A stretch of 43,610 nucleotides of DNA from Syntrophomonadaceae bacterium (lineage in GTDB: Bacteria; Bacillota; Syntrophomonadia; Syntrophomonadales; DTU052), in NCBI GenBank assembly GCA_012729505.1, contig JAAYDA010000011.1, forward strand, positions 1 to 43,610. The letters run 5' to 3'. The translations under genes and the position numbers were made by a program. Below the pieces are notes generated by a model that was given only the letters and a program-made list of their open reading frames with translations, searched no databases and had not been told where the DNA came from. Below are positions 26,595 to 35,319 of the stretch, in pieces. Each line of letters begins with the position of its first letter. Position 1 is the first letter of the stretch.

Positions 26595-26841
26595 TCTGGT
26601 GCTCCCCTCTGCTTATTTATCGCTTTTCTTTAATATTATCAAATGACAAATATTTTGTATACGTACTTTTTCTTTCATTCTTCCGTCCTGTTCCTCCTTA
26701 ATAATATCAAATAAAGAATTATTTCTTTAAATCACTAATAAAATTACAGAATCTTGCTTGAATATTTGCGTGATGAAGTCTAGCATATTAGTTAGAATTA
26801 TTTAGACATCAATTCAAAGACAAGAAGGGTGCAAATACATA

Positions 26842-27618
26842 ATGAAAAAACTATCCCCCTTTTGTATCGTATTTTGTCTTCTTATGCTTAGCTTGTTCCT
26901 TATAACTCCGGCAAACTTGGCCTTGGCCGGAGCTTACCCAGCGGACCATGGAATTCTGACTTGGGAATACAGTGAATTCACCAAAGCATTTAGAAGCCAT
27001 TTGCAAAATAATAGTTTGGCACATTTAGTGCCTTTAATTGCTATGCTAATAATAGGTTTATTGGGCTATCAGTACTATCAAAACAGGCTGTTCAGACAAA
27101 AAAGACTTCAGGAATTAGCAGAGGCCCGCTCTGCCATAGCTTCTCTCCCTGAACAGAGACGTGCATGGCACCGCATTCAATCATCGCTGGATTGTTCCTT
27201 TAAGATGATTCATAATGACAAACCATTACCAACTCTTCATAAGGGCAGAATAGTTGACCTGAGCGGCGGAGGATGCAGGATCGCTTCCAAACAGAATCTT
27301 CAAATTGGCGATTCACTCCTTATGAACCTCCAGTTGAACCCCAGGCAAAAACTAGCCATCAAAGGTACAGTGGTAAGGACCGAATTTGAAGATGACAGTT
27401 GTCCCGATTGTACGGCAGGAGTACAATTCCTGGACATGAGCGAAAAAGCCCGGGATTATATTATAAAATGGATGTTTAAGCACCATCAGGCCATAGCGGA
27501 AGGTACTCGCCGCGTAAACGAAGGACTTTGTCTGCGCTGCGGCAAGCCCCTTCCCATTGATTTACGGGAAACTCTGTTTTGTTCTCAGTGCCAATCCATT
27601 CGCGAGACCGAATCTTGA
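26842..27618 (+). CDS. Membrane-anchored PilZ protein with C-terminal zinc ribbon
   Basis: A 258-aa protein. A signal or first membrane segment (FCIVFCLLMLSLFLITPAN) is followed by about 30 external residues, a second membrane segment (HLVPLIAMLIIGLLGYQYY), and a cytoplasmic PilZ domain with the c-di-GMP motifs RAWHR (RxxxR) and DLSGGG (DxSxxG). The tail carries CLRCGKPL..FCSQC, a CxxC-CxxC zinc ribbon. It is a likely c-di-GMP receptor at the membrane. The ribbon is not part of standard PilZ. The 247-bp AT-rich gap upstream (26595-26841) shows no promoter I can place; the ribosome site is AAGGGTG. Confidence 0.85.
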   Translation: MKKLSPFCIVFCLLMLSLFLITPANLALAGAYPADHGILTWEYSEFTKAFRSHLQNNSLAHLVPLIAMLIIGLLGYQYYQNRLFRQKRLQELAEARSAIASLPEQRRAWHRIQSSLDCSFKMIHNDKPLPTLHKGRIVDLSGGGCRIASKQNLQIGDSLLMNLQLNPRQKLAIKGTVVRTEFEDDSCPDCTAGVQFLDMSEKARDYIIKWMFKHHQAIAEGTRRVNEGLCLRCGKPLPIDLRETLFCSQCQSIRETES

Positions 27619-27715
27619 TTAACCTTCGATCATGCTCCCGATCCGGTCTTTTTTAACTTAACAGAATGATATTCAGAAATCGACTGATGCAATATACAGC
27701 TATAAGGAGGAAGGA

Positions 27716-28168
27716 ATGACTAAAGGATATCGTTTCTGCCATTCAGTAAGAGTTCGTTATGCCGAAATTGACGGACAGATGATCGTTTTTAACAGCCATT
27801 ATCTAACTTATTGTGATATCGGTATTACCGAATATCTCCGCAATCTGGGAATTACAACTCCGATCGATCCTACCAGCAAGCCAGAATTCGACTTTGCTCT
27901 GGTCAAGACTACCCTTGAATTCAAAGGTCCCGGTGTTTTTGACGACATTCTGCATATTTATGTAAAGATTCCTCGTCTGGGCAATTCCAGCTTTACAACC
28001 AAATTCATGATCACCAGAGAAGACGACCCCGCCCCTCTGGTAATTGCCGAAAGCATTTACGCCGGTTTCGATTCCTCCACTCGTAAATCCATACCGATCC
28101 CTGATAACTTTCGTAATTTAATCGAAACCTTTGAACAATCAGCCCCCGTGTTGACACCGGACATTTAG
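27716..28168 (+). CDS. Acyl-CoA thioesterase (hotdog fold, 4HBT/YbgC-like)
   Basis: A 150-aa hotdog-fold thioesterase. The signature is VRVRYAEIDGQMIVFNSHYLTYCDIGITEYLR, with Asp replaced by Glu in the usual RYxExDxxG motif, and the second half LEFKGPGVFDDILHIYVKIPRLGNSSFT is typical. It would hydrolyse an acyl-CoA or related thioester in the cytosol; chain length cannot be read. A strong AAGGAGGAAGG ribosome site precedes ATG 27716. It is convergent with the TetR gene of the exporter. Confidence 0.87.
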   Translation: MTKGYRFCHSVRVRYAEIDGQMIVFNSHYLTYCDIGITEYLRNLGITTPIDPTSKPEFDFALVKTTLEFKGPGVFDDILHIYVKIPRLGNSSFTTKFMITREDDPAPLVIAESIYAGFDSSTRKSIPIPDNFRNLIETFEQSAPVLTPDI

Positions 28169-28223
28169 CTGAAAAACGACTCAAGGCGAGCAGATTCCGG
28201 CCAGGCAAAGGGGGCGGCATCTG

Positions 28224-28784
28224 TCAACAATTATCGGCTAATAACATCATTAATATCCCACTTAACTGCTGGGTAGCTTCTTCAAAGGTAAAGCCGTTCT
28301 CCAAAATGAAATCCGGATTTATCACGGCCTGAACGGCGCCAACGATTACGGCCGTGATGATCCTGGGATCAATTTCCGCCGTCCTTTCAGAAGCACTCTT
28401 TGTTAAAATTGTTTGAATCAGCAGCTCCATTTTGCCAATCCGAAACTTATCGATTTTCTCCCATAGTTGAGGATAATATATTCGCAGATCATTTAATCCC
28501 CGACCATTAAATAAAAATTGCCCCCTGAACAGCAACTGCTCAAGAATTCGATTTATCATCACTCGAACATCATGCTCCGACCGAATAATCTCCTCCAGCT
28601 GCTCTGCCATGCTTTCCAGAAATAAGTCCAAAGTTTCTCCTACGATCTCATCCTTGCTCTTAAAATAACGATAGATGGTTCTTTTGCTGACACCTGCCTG
28701 GGCGGCCAGCTCGTCAACAGTAAAGCTATATAGCCCCCTGGACAAAGCCAGTTCCCTGCAAGCATTGATGATTCTCTCTTTCAT
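28224..28784 (-). CDS. TetR-family regulator of the ABC exporter
   Basis: A 186-aa regulator. The N-terminal helix-turn-helix (GLYSFTVDELAAQAGVSKRTIYRYFKSKDEIV) is standard TetR/AcrR, and the remaining 130 residues form the ligand-binding helices. It is the last gene of the minus-strand run after the exporter permease, 27 bases downstream, so it is probably co-transcribed and controls it. In E. coli the TetR protein CecR (YbiH) sits with ybhGFSR, a similar set. Confidence 0.9.
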   Translation of the reverse strand: MKERIINACRELALSRGLYSFTVDELAAQAGVSKRTIYRYFKSKDEIVGETLDLFLESMAEQLEEIIRSEHDVRVMINRILEQLLFRGQFLFNGRGLNDLRIYYPQLWEKIDKFRIGKMELLIQTILTKSASERTAEIDPRIITAVIVGAVQAVINPDFILENGFTFEEATQQLSGILMMLLADNC

Positions 28785-28811
28785 ATCTGCTACCCCTCAC
28801 CCCTGAGAGTT

Positions 28812-29921
28812 TTAAGCAATCTTCTTTCTGAACTTAACAATTGCCGCCGTCATAAAAACCACCGAAAAAACAAACAAAGCAATAACCTGTCCCACCAGGT
28901 ATTGGAAACCGATTCCTTTTAGAATGATGCCGCGAATAATATCCAGATAATAAGTTAACGGAATAACATTGCTCAAATAATAAATAAAATCCGGCATTGC
29001 GGCTCGGGGAAACAGAAAACCGGATAACATAATGCTGGGCAGCATGATAAAGAAGGACATCTGAAAGGCCTGCATCTGATTTTGGGCCACATTAGATATC
29101 AGGATTCCTAACCCCAGGGAGGCCGTTATGAAAAAAAGTGTTAATAAATATAGCTCCAGCAAACTGCCTCGAATGGGCACACCGAAAACAGCTACCCCTA
29201 CCAGCAAGGCCACCGTTATTTGAATATATCCTAAAGCAATATACGGCACGATTTTACCCATCATCAATTCCCAAGATTTAATGGGAGTTACAATTAGCTG
29301 TTCCAGAGTTCCCCGCTCCCTTTCCCGAACTATAGAAACAGAAGTCATGATCATCATGGTCAGAGTCACAATGATGCCTAATATCCCCGGCACCATATAA
29401 TAAGCGGTTATTCCGTCCGGATTATACCAGGGACGCACCCTGATGTCATAAGGAGGACCTTCCAGCCTCATTTTACTGAGGACGATCTCCTGTGATTTCA
29501 GAAGGCCAATGGAATTAGCTACTGCCATAGCCTGGTTCGCCACCATATTGTCACTGGCATCCACAATGACCTGCACCTGGGCCGGAATGCCCTTCTGCAC
29601 GCTGTGGTTAAAGTCAGGAGGAAAAATGATGCCAACTTTGGCCTGTCCACTGTCTATCCTGTGGGTTACTTCCTCATAGCTCCCCGCCACTCCGGTAATA
29701 TCAAAATAACCGGAAGCCGAAAAAGCCTCCAGCATGGACCGGCTCTCCTGAGAAAGGGACTGGTCAAAGACTACGGTGCTGATGTGTTTAACCTCAGTTT
29801 GTATGGCATAACCAAATAAAAGCAGTTGAATTAAAGGCAGCATGAAAATTATGCCTAGAGTCATTTTATCCCGTTTAATTTGGATAAACTCCTTTTTTAA
29901 AACGGAAATGATTCTGCCCAT
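28812..29921 (-). CDS. ABC-2 type exporter permease (YhhJ/YbhR-like)
   Basis: A 369-aa ABC-2 membrane protein. The first membrane helix follows KKEFIQIKRDKMTLGIIFMLP. A large external loop of about 150 residues (KHISTVVFDQSLSQESR..) comes next, then five helices, with the family stretch SIVRERERGTLEQLIVTPIKSWELMMGKIVPY. It forms the channel driven by the two ATPases upstream. E. coli Ybh systems have two permeases; only one is present here, so it may work as a homodimer. The start lies one base after the ATPase stop, behind AGAGGTGAG. Confidence 0.92.
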   Translation of the reverse strand: MGRIISVLKKEFIQIKRDKMTLGIIFMLPLIQLLLFGYAIQTEVKHISTVVFDQSLSQESRSMLEAFSASGYFDITGVAGSYEEVTHRIDSGQAKVGIIFPPDFNHSVQKGIPAQVQVIVDASDNMVANQAMAVANSIGLLKSQEIVLSKMRLEGPPYDIRVRPWYNPDGITAYYMVPGILGIIVTLTMMIMTSVSIVRERERGTLEQLIVTPIKSWELMMGKIVPYIALGYIQITVALLVGVAVFGVPIRGSLLELYLLTLFFITASLGLGILISNVAQNQMQAFQMSFFIMLPSIMLSGFLFPRAAMPDFIYYLSNVIPLTYYLDIIRGIILKGIGFQYLVGQVIALFVFSVVFMTAAIVKFRKKIA

Positions 29922-29922
29922 A

Positions 29923-30840
29923 TCAGCTCACCTCTCTTCGCTGCTGCTTTGCTAAAGCAATAAAAACATCCTCCAGGGAAGGAGTAATGGGTTGTGCCTG
30001 AACCCCCAGCATTTTTTCCAGCCTTTGAGTATTGTTTTCATGATCCAGCAACACATGAATTAAAGCACCATGGATTGTTATCTCCCGAACATATTCCAAT
30101 TGCTCGATCTCTCTAATCCATTCCATCGGCTTGTCTATTAATACCTCCACCAAATAACCTTGCAAGGTGTTATGTTTCAAAAACCAGGGCGAGGCAAAGG
30201 CCAGAAGCTTACCTTGTGACATGAAGGCGATTCGGTGACATCTTTCAGCCTCATCCATAAAATGAGTGGTAACGATGACGGTGGTCCCGGTATTTGCCAA
30301 TTCGTGAATGATGTTGAAAAATGCTCTGCGGCTGGTAGGGCTTACTCCACTGGTTGGTTCGTCCAGAAAGACTACCGAGGGCCGACTTATCACGGCACAT
30401 CCCAAGGCCAGCCGTTGTTTCCAGCCTCCACTCAGATTACCCGCCAATTCGTTTCTGCGATCCAGCAGCTGGGCCATGGCCAGCATCTCATGGACCCGCT
30501 TTTTTCTCAGGTTATTAGCTATGCCATATAGACCCGCATAAAATTCCAGGTTCTCTAAAACCGTCAAGTCGTTATAAAGACTAAACCTCTGAGACATATA
30601 GCCAATACGTTGCTTGATTTCTTCGGTCTCCGTGACGAGATCATATCCCAATACCTGGGCAGAGCCGGAAGTGGGCGTCAGTATTCCGCACAACATCCGA
30701 ATGGCAGTTGATTTGCCGGCACCGTTAGGTCCAAGAAAAGCACAGATCTCTCCTTTAGCAATGCTTAATGACAAACGGTCAACCGCTGTAAAGCTGCCAA
30801 AAGTCCGGGTCAGCTCCTGAGCAGACACTGCCGGTTCCAT
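29923..30840 (-). CDS. ABC exporter ATPase, YbhF C-terminal-half type
   Basis: A 305-aa ATPase. Walker A is GPNGAGKST near residue 38, the signature LSGGWKQRLAL, and Walker B VVFLDEPTSGVSP. The C-terminal 70 residues form the accessory part seen in drug-exporter ATPases. It is preceded by another full ATPase with a one-base overlap (TAATG). E. coli YbhF carries two such domains in one chain of about 580 aa; the two genes here look like its halves. Confidence 0.93.
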   Translation of the reverse strand: MEPAVSAQELTRTFGSFTAVDRLSLSIAKGEICAFLGPNGAGKSTAIRMLCGILTPTSGSAQVLGYDLVTETEEIKQRIGYMSQRFSLYNDLTVLENLEFYAGLYGIANNLRKKRVHEMLAMAQLLDRRNELAGNLSGGWKQRLALGCAVISRPSVVFLDEPTSGVSPTSRRAFFNIIHELANTGTTVIVTTHFMDEAERCHRIAFMSQGKLLAFASPWFLKHNTLQGYLVEVLIDKPMEWIREIEQLEYVREITIHGALIHVLLDHENNTQRLEKMLGVQAQPITPSLEDVFIALAKQQRREVS

Positions 30841-31751
30841 TACCCCACCTCTTTTTCTACCATGGCAACAAACACTTCCTCCATAGAAGGCCGGATTTCC
30901 TCAACTGATAAACAGGAATATCCCTTCTGACCAAGGGTTTCGATGATTGCGGCACGAGCGTACTGAATATCTTCAACCATGACATGAAACTTGTCACCAA
31001 AAAAAGCCGAGTCAAAAACTCCACTGATGTCATCCATTATCATGGGGTCTTTCGCATCTGTTCTCACTTCCAGAACATGATATTTCATGTGTTCTTTCAG
31101 ATATTGCGGCGTATTTACCGCAGTAATTTTTCCTCTGATCATAAAGGCTACGGTATGACATAATTCCGCCTCATCCATATAAGGAGTCGAAACCATTATT
31201 GTCATGCCCTCCTGATTCAACTGATAAAGTATCTTCCAGAATTCTTTGCGTGACTCGGGGTCTACCCCGTAAGTAGGCTCATCAAGGATTAGCAGCTTCG
31301 GCCTGGTAATCAGGGCACAAGTTAAGGCCAGCTTTTGTTTCATGCCGCCGGATAATTGATCGGCGAATCGGCTCTTAAAGTCAATAAGATTTGTTACGGT
31401 GAGGATTTGATCGGCACGGTTATTTATGGTGATCTGATCAATTTGATATAATCCTCCAAAGAAATCAATATTTTCTTTTACCGTTAAATCACCGTACAGA
31501 CTGAAGCGCTGGGGCATGTATCCCAGCGCCCCCCCTGCTTCCTTAACCTGTTCGGGAGTTTGCCCCAAAACCGCAATCCTCCCCTGATCGGGAGTGATCA
31601 ATCCGCAAATCATTCTCATCAGGGTGGTCTTGCCGGCACCATCCGGTCCCACCAATCCAAATATCTGACCGGCCTCAACCATTAAATCAGCTCTGTCTAC
31701 CGCTTTCACGGCACCAAATTTCTTGACTAATCCTTCGGCAACAATCATCAT
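30840..31751 (-). CDS. ABC exporter ATPase, YbhF N-terminal-half type
   Basis: A 303-aa ATPase. Walker A is GPDGAGKTT, with the Asp that marks the first YbhF domain. The signature is LSGGMKQKLAL and Walker B LLILDEPTYGVDP. The start overlaps the stop of the membrane-fusion gene by four bases. It is probably a heterodimer partner of the next ATPase. Confidence 0.93.
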   Translation of the reverse strand: MMIVAEGLVKKFGAVKAVDRADLMVEAGQIFGLVGPDGAGKTTLMRMICGLITPDQGRIAVLGQTPEQVKEAGGALGYMPQRFSLYGDLTVKENIDFFGGLYQIDQITINNRADQILTVTNLIDFKSRFADQLSGGMKQKLALTCALITRPKLLILDEPTYGVDPESRKEFWKILYQLNQEGMTIMVSTPYMDEAELCHTVAFMIRGKITAVNTPQYLKEHMKYHVLEVRTDAKDPMIMDDISGVFDSAFFGDKFHVMVEDIQYARAAIIETLGQKGYSCLSVEEIRPSMEEVFVAMVEKEVG

Positions 31752-32737
31752 TCCGACTCCGTAAAGACCACGTCTGCCGGCATTCCAGGCTTCAATAATT
31801 CATTTTGATCCACGACCCGGATCTTTACGCCAAATACCACGTTAGCCCGTTCATTTTTGGTCTGGATTGATTTGGGTGTGAATTCACCTTTGGATGCAAT
31901 TTCAACAACTTTGCCATGAAAATTTTCCCGGCTGCCGGTGACCGTAAAGGTTACTGCTTGCCCCAGCTTAATCTTCGGCAAATCATCGGTTGGAACATAT
32001 ACTCTGATCCAAAGATCCTGAAGATCCGCCACAGTGGCTATGGTGGTTCCAGCCTGGGTAAATTCACCGGCCTGGTAGTTCTTGGTCAAAACTACTCCGT
32101 CCAAGGGAGAAATAACTTTAAGATCTTCAAGCAATGCATCGGCACTTTTTAAAAGCGCCCGGCACCTTTCAACTTCTGCCCGGGCAGCCGCCACGGTATT
32201 GGCCCTGCTGCCGGCTTCAGCCAGACTGAGGGCCGCTTGGGCTGACTGGAATTTGTTATGATCGACCTCAGCCGCAATCCGATATCGTTCAAGCTCTTCC
32301 TCTGATATAGCCCCCTGCTTAAACAACAACTCACGAGTCTGCAAATCTGAATTTGATTTTTCCCAGGCTATCCGGGCTATGTTCACATTAGCAGCCGCAG
32401 CTTCGATCTCCTGAGCCCTGGCCCCCGACACCATATCCGCCAACTGGGCCTGAGCCTTTTCCAATGTCATCAAGGCACTTTCCCGCTGTGCCACCAGGTC
32501 GTCTCTGACAATCCGGGCAACTACCTGTTCCTTCCTGACCTGGTCTCCCTCCCGCACTGAGAGTTCTTCAATCGTTCCGGGGGTTTTAACATGCAAGGCC
32601 ACACTGGTTGTTTCTATTGTGCCGGTAGCAGTAATATCCTGATTCATGCTCGAAAGAAAGAATGAATAGCCCCAATATCCCAAACCAGCTATGATCAGAA
32701 CACCCAGAACAATAAATAATCGTTTTCTCGTTTCCAT
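31748..32737 (-). CDS. HlyD/YbhG-type membrane fusion protein
   Basis: A 329-aa adaptor. A single N-terminal membrane helix (LFIVLGVLIIAGLGYWGYSFF) is followed by a barrel/lipoyl part (TIETTSVALHVKTPGTIEELSVREGDQV, in two stretches), a long coiled-coil hairpin rich in Ala/Glu, the second lipoyl half (VISPLDGVVLTKNYQAGEF), and a beta-barrel domain. It links the exporter permease to the cell exterior. The start is ATG 32737 behind GGGGGT; a TTG frame begins 24 bases earlier. First gene of the exporter run. The 211-bp divergent gap to the next gene shows no site I can define. Confidence 0.92.
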   Translation of the reverse strand: METRKRLFIVLGVLIIAGLGYWGYSFFLSSMNQDITATGTIETTSVALHVKTPGTIEELSVREGDQVRKEQVVARIVRDDLVAQRESALMTLEKAQAQLADMVSGARAQEIEAAAANVNIARIAWEKSNSDLQTRELLFKQGAISEEELERYRIAAEVDHNKFQSAQAALSLAEAGSRANTVAAARAEVERCRALLKSADALLEDLKVISPLDGVVLTKNYQAGEFTQAGTTIATVADLQDLWIRVYVPTDDLPKIKLGQAVTFTVTGSRENFHGKVVEIASKGEFTPKSIQTKNERANVVFGVKIRVVDQNELLKPGMPADVVFTESE

Positions 32738-32948
32738 CTCAAATACCCCCAGCTTGATCAAAATCAGGTATACTAATGCTCCATTTATAGTTTACTTGGT
32801 TTCATCATAACAAAGCATCCTTCTGTGAGCAATTAGTTTTCAATCTATGTCAAATGTCCATCCAATAATAAAATTATCAATGTTTATCTCCAAAGTGCAA
32901 GATTATCTGGCATATGAGCATAATAACTAATAGGAAGGAGTGAGGGAC

Positions 32949-33932
32949 TTGTCGAAAAAACAATTATCACTGCTGTTAGTAGTCTTTTTGACTTTAGGGT
33001 TAATGATCGGATGTTCCCAGAATTCTGCAGATCGTTCTCCCAGTTCAGATACTCATACGGTTAAGCTCTATTTTGCTGATGCTGATAATGAAAGACTTGT
33101 CACTGAGGAAAGAGAAATCACCCTCAAATCAGGTGAAGATAAATACGCGATAGTTTTGCAGGAATTAATCAGGGGTCCGGAAAATGAAAAATATCGTGTA
33201 AACATTTCGCCTAACACCAGAATTTACGGCACTATTAAGCAGGGCACAAAACTAATAGCAGATGTTAATCAGGATTTCTCCAAATTTGGCGGAAGCATGG
33301 CGGAGATCTTAGGAATAGGAGCATTTGTCAACACTTTAACTCAGTTCAACGAGATCGAAGCAGTGAAAATCCTGGTGGAGGGTGAGGAGCTCATAGGACC
33401 CAGCGGGAATCCCCGCGGTTTCATGGGTACTTTTCCTTTGCAAGCTGAAGACGGCAAAACTGCAACATCTCCCCAGAAGAATACTGATACCAACAATGCT
33501 GCTCCAAAAACAGCCCAAAAGAACGTGATCTTGTATTTTGCCAACCAGGACGCATCGGCCGTTGTGGCCGAATCAAGGACTATTACTGTACCGGCTGGTA
33601 TCAGCAATACTGATTATGTAAAAGCCATTGTTAACGAACTGATCAAGGGGCCCCGGGAAACCAAGTTAAAGGAGACTATTCCAAAAGAAGCGGTCCTCCG
33701 CTCGGTTCAAATAAAAGGCACCACTGCATATGTAGACTTCTCTGAGGAAATGCATACTAAACACTGGCGGGGTGCCGCCGGTGAATCAATGACTATAAAT
33801 TCCATTGTGAATACCCTGACCGAGCTGGACTATATTTCCCAGGTTCAAATCACCGTTGAAGGTGAGCCGCTTAATATCGAACACGTAATTATGGACAAAC
33901 CGAAGGCTCGAAACAAAGATATAATTGGATAA
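32949..33932 (+). CDS. Lipoprotein with two GerMN domains
   Basis: A 327-aa exported lipoprotein. The signal ends in LMIGC, a lipobox. Two GerMN (sporulation/germination) domains follow, at about residues 35-150 (VKLYFADADNERLVTEER..LQELIRGP) and 195-305 (VILYFANQDASAVVAESRTI..VNELIKGP), joined by a Lys/Thr-rich linker. GerM of Bacillus works in sporulation and germination, and this pair supports a spore-forming lineage. The start is TTG 32949, eight bases after GGAAGGAG; the GTG at 32940 would lie inside that site. Confidence 0.88.
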   Translation: MSKKQLSLLLVVFLTLGLMIGCSQNSADRSPSSDTHTVKLYFADADNERLVTEEREITLKSGEDKYAIVLQELIRGPENEKYRVNISPNTRIYGTIKQGTKLIADVNQDFSKFGGSMAEILGIGAFVNTLTQFNEIEAVKILVEGEELIGPSGNPRGFMGTFPLQAEDGKTATSPQKNTDTNNAAPKTAQKNVILYFANQDASAVVAESRTITVPAGISNTDYVKAIVNELIKGPRETKLKETIPKEAVLRSVQIKGTTAYVDFSEEMHTKHWRGAAGESMTINSIVNTLTELDYISQVQITVEGEPLNIEHVIMDKPKARNKDIIG

Positions 33933-33967
33933 TAACTCCCCCCATAAACCGAAGATGCTCTTTCCAG

Positions 33968-34008
33968 GCGGGAACCGAAGCTCTCCTAAAGAGATTCGTG
34001 CTTCCCGC
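33968..34008 (+). repeat. Hairpin element, copy 3
   Basis: Arms GCGGGAACCGAAGCTCTC (33968-33985) and GAGATTCGTGCTTCCCGC (33991-34008) lie around CTAAA, with a few mismatches in the middle. The left arm matches copy 2. The right arm is the reverse complement of the inner arm of copy 1 (AGCGGGAAGCACAAATCTC) with one change. A heptamer array follows directly. Confidence 0.78.
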
Positions 34009-34011
34009 TTG

Positions 34012-34105
34012 ATTCGCCTCACACCTCCCTCCTCACCCCAAACTCCTATCCCCGTTCCCGTTCTCCTGACTCCTCCCCCCTCACTCCTAACTCCTAACTC
34101 CTATC
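34012..34105 (+). repeat. C-rich heptamer array, copy 4
   Basis: About 95 bp of C/T-rich sequence with almost no G. The words are shared with the other arrays: CACTCCT, CTCCTAA (twice in a row), CTCCTAT, plus CCCGTTCCCGTTCTCC, as in the array after trmO. It fills the gap between the GerMN gene and the promoter at 34121. Confidence 0.75.
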
Positions 34106-34120
34106 TCATTTTCTTATTGC

Positions 34121-34150
34121 TTGACATAAGTTTGCTTATGTTTGTATTAT
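34121..34150 (+). promoter_or_regulatory. Promoter with palindromic operator for the ferredoxin-hypAB run
   Basis: A perfect -35 TTGACA (34121-34126), an 18-base spacer and -10 TATTAT (34145-34150). A perfect inverted repeat, ACATAAG-TTTG-CTTATGT (34124-34141), starts inside the -35 and fills the spacer, the place for a repressor. The regulator is not known; no adjacent regulator gene is present. Confidence 0.65.
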
Positions 34151-34182
34151 TAGGATACTAACAAATATGAGGAGTGGACTTC

Positions 34183-35265
34183 ATGGATGTATATCAAAAA
34201 CTTCAGGAACGTTTAGACAGCAATGCCGCAGGCGCCCCGGCAGCGCAGGCCTTCAGCAAAATACTCCGGCTTCTTTTTTCTCCTGAAGAAGCGGAAGTCG
34301 CCAATTACCTTACTTGGCGCCTTCAACCAATCAGTAAGTTGGCGGAGAAAACCGGAATGGACTCTGATGGGCTCACTGCCATGCTGGAAACCATGGCTGA
34401 CCGGGGAGTGATTTTCGCCAAGGTTAAGCCGGGAGCAGAAAACCGCTATGCCCTTTTGCCTACCATCCCGGGACTTTTTGAGGTGCCTTTTATGCGTCCG
34501 GAGCGGAACCCGCACCTTAAAGAGCTGTCCAGACTGTGGGAGGAATACCACGGCGAGGGTATGAGCAACTCCCATGCCGGTTCCCCTACTCCTCAGATGC
34601 GTGTTGTGGCTGTTAATGAGACTATCCCAATGGTCTCTGAAATTATCCCTTTTGAGATAGTATCGGATATGATCTCCCGGGCCCGGTCCATAAGTATTAC
34701 CAACTGCGCCTGTCGGGTAAGTGTGAATGCGTGCGATAAGCCCCTTGAAACCTGTTTTTCCTTTGATGACATGGCTGATTTTCTGGTGGAACGGGACCGG
34801 GCTCGCTTCATAGACAAGGATGAGGCTGTCAAAGTGCTAAAAATGTCAGAGGAAGCCGGACTGGTTCATGCCATCAACAATTCCGAGGATAAACTCGGGG
34901 TAATCTGCAACTGCTGCGGCTGCTGCTGCACTCTGCTTAGAGGCCTTACAGAAATAAAAAACCCTAATGCTATCGCCACCTCTGCTTATGTGGTTGAATA
35001 TAGCCCCGATGAATGTATTAGCTGCTATTTATGTGTAGAACGCTGTCCGGTTAAAGCTATTGAAGAGAATGAGGATCTGGTTGCGATCCATAAAAATGAT
35101 TGTATCGGCTGCGGCCTTTGTGTCTCAACTTGCCCGACTGAATCCTTAATCTTACAAAGGCGGGAAACACCTCCCCAGGTATCTCCTACCGGCAAAGAAC
35201 TGGTTATGACTGTATTAGAGGAAAAAGGCAAACTGGAGGCTTTCATGACGGTAAATCAGGAGTGA
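34183..35265 (+). CDS. Cys-rich 2[4Fe-4S] ferredoxin with N-terminal winged-helix-like part
   Basis: A 360-aa iron-sulfur protein. Residues 1-95 look like a winged-helix region (LFSPEEAEVANYLTWRLQPI, then SKLAEKTGMDSDGLTAMLETM). A middle part carries NCACRVSVNAC and the unusual cluster NCCGCCC. The end has two ferredoxin motifs, CISCYLCVERCP and CIGCGLCVSTCP. Proteins of this layout occur near redox enzymes in acetogens and syntrophs, and their partner is unknown. It may pass electrons, or sense redox state through the middle Cys set (inference). The start is ATG 34183, eight bases after TGAGGAG. hypA follows 54 bases later. Confidence 0.82.
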   Translation: MDVYQKLQERLDSNAAGAPAAQAFSKILRLLFSPEEAEVANYLTWRLQPISKLAEKTGMDSDGLTAMLETMADRGVIFAKVKPGAENRYALLPTIPGLFEVPFMRPERNPHLKELSRLWEEYHGEGMSNSHAGSPTPQMRVVAVNETIPMVSEIIPFEIVSDMISRARSISITNCACRVSVNACDKPLETCFSFDDMADFLVERDRARFIDKDEAVKVLKMSEEAGLVHAINNSEDKLGVICNCCGCCCTLLRGLTEIKNPNAIATSAYVVEYSPDECISCYLCVERCPVKAIEENEDLVAIHKNDCIGCGLCVSTCPTESLILQRRETPPQVSPTGKELVMTVLEEKGKLEAFMTVNQE

Positions 35266-35319
35266 CACCTTTCATAAGGCTGTGGCTTAATTATTGATCA
35301 GAAAGAAGGAACCGGCTGA

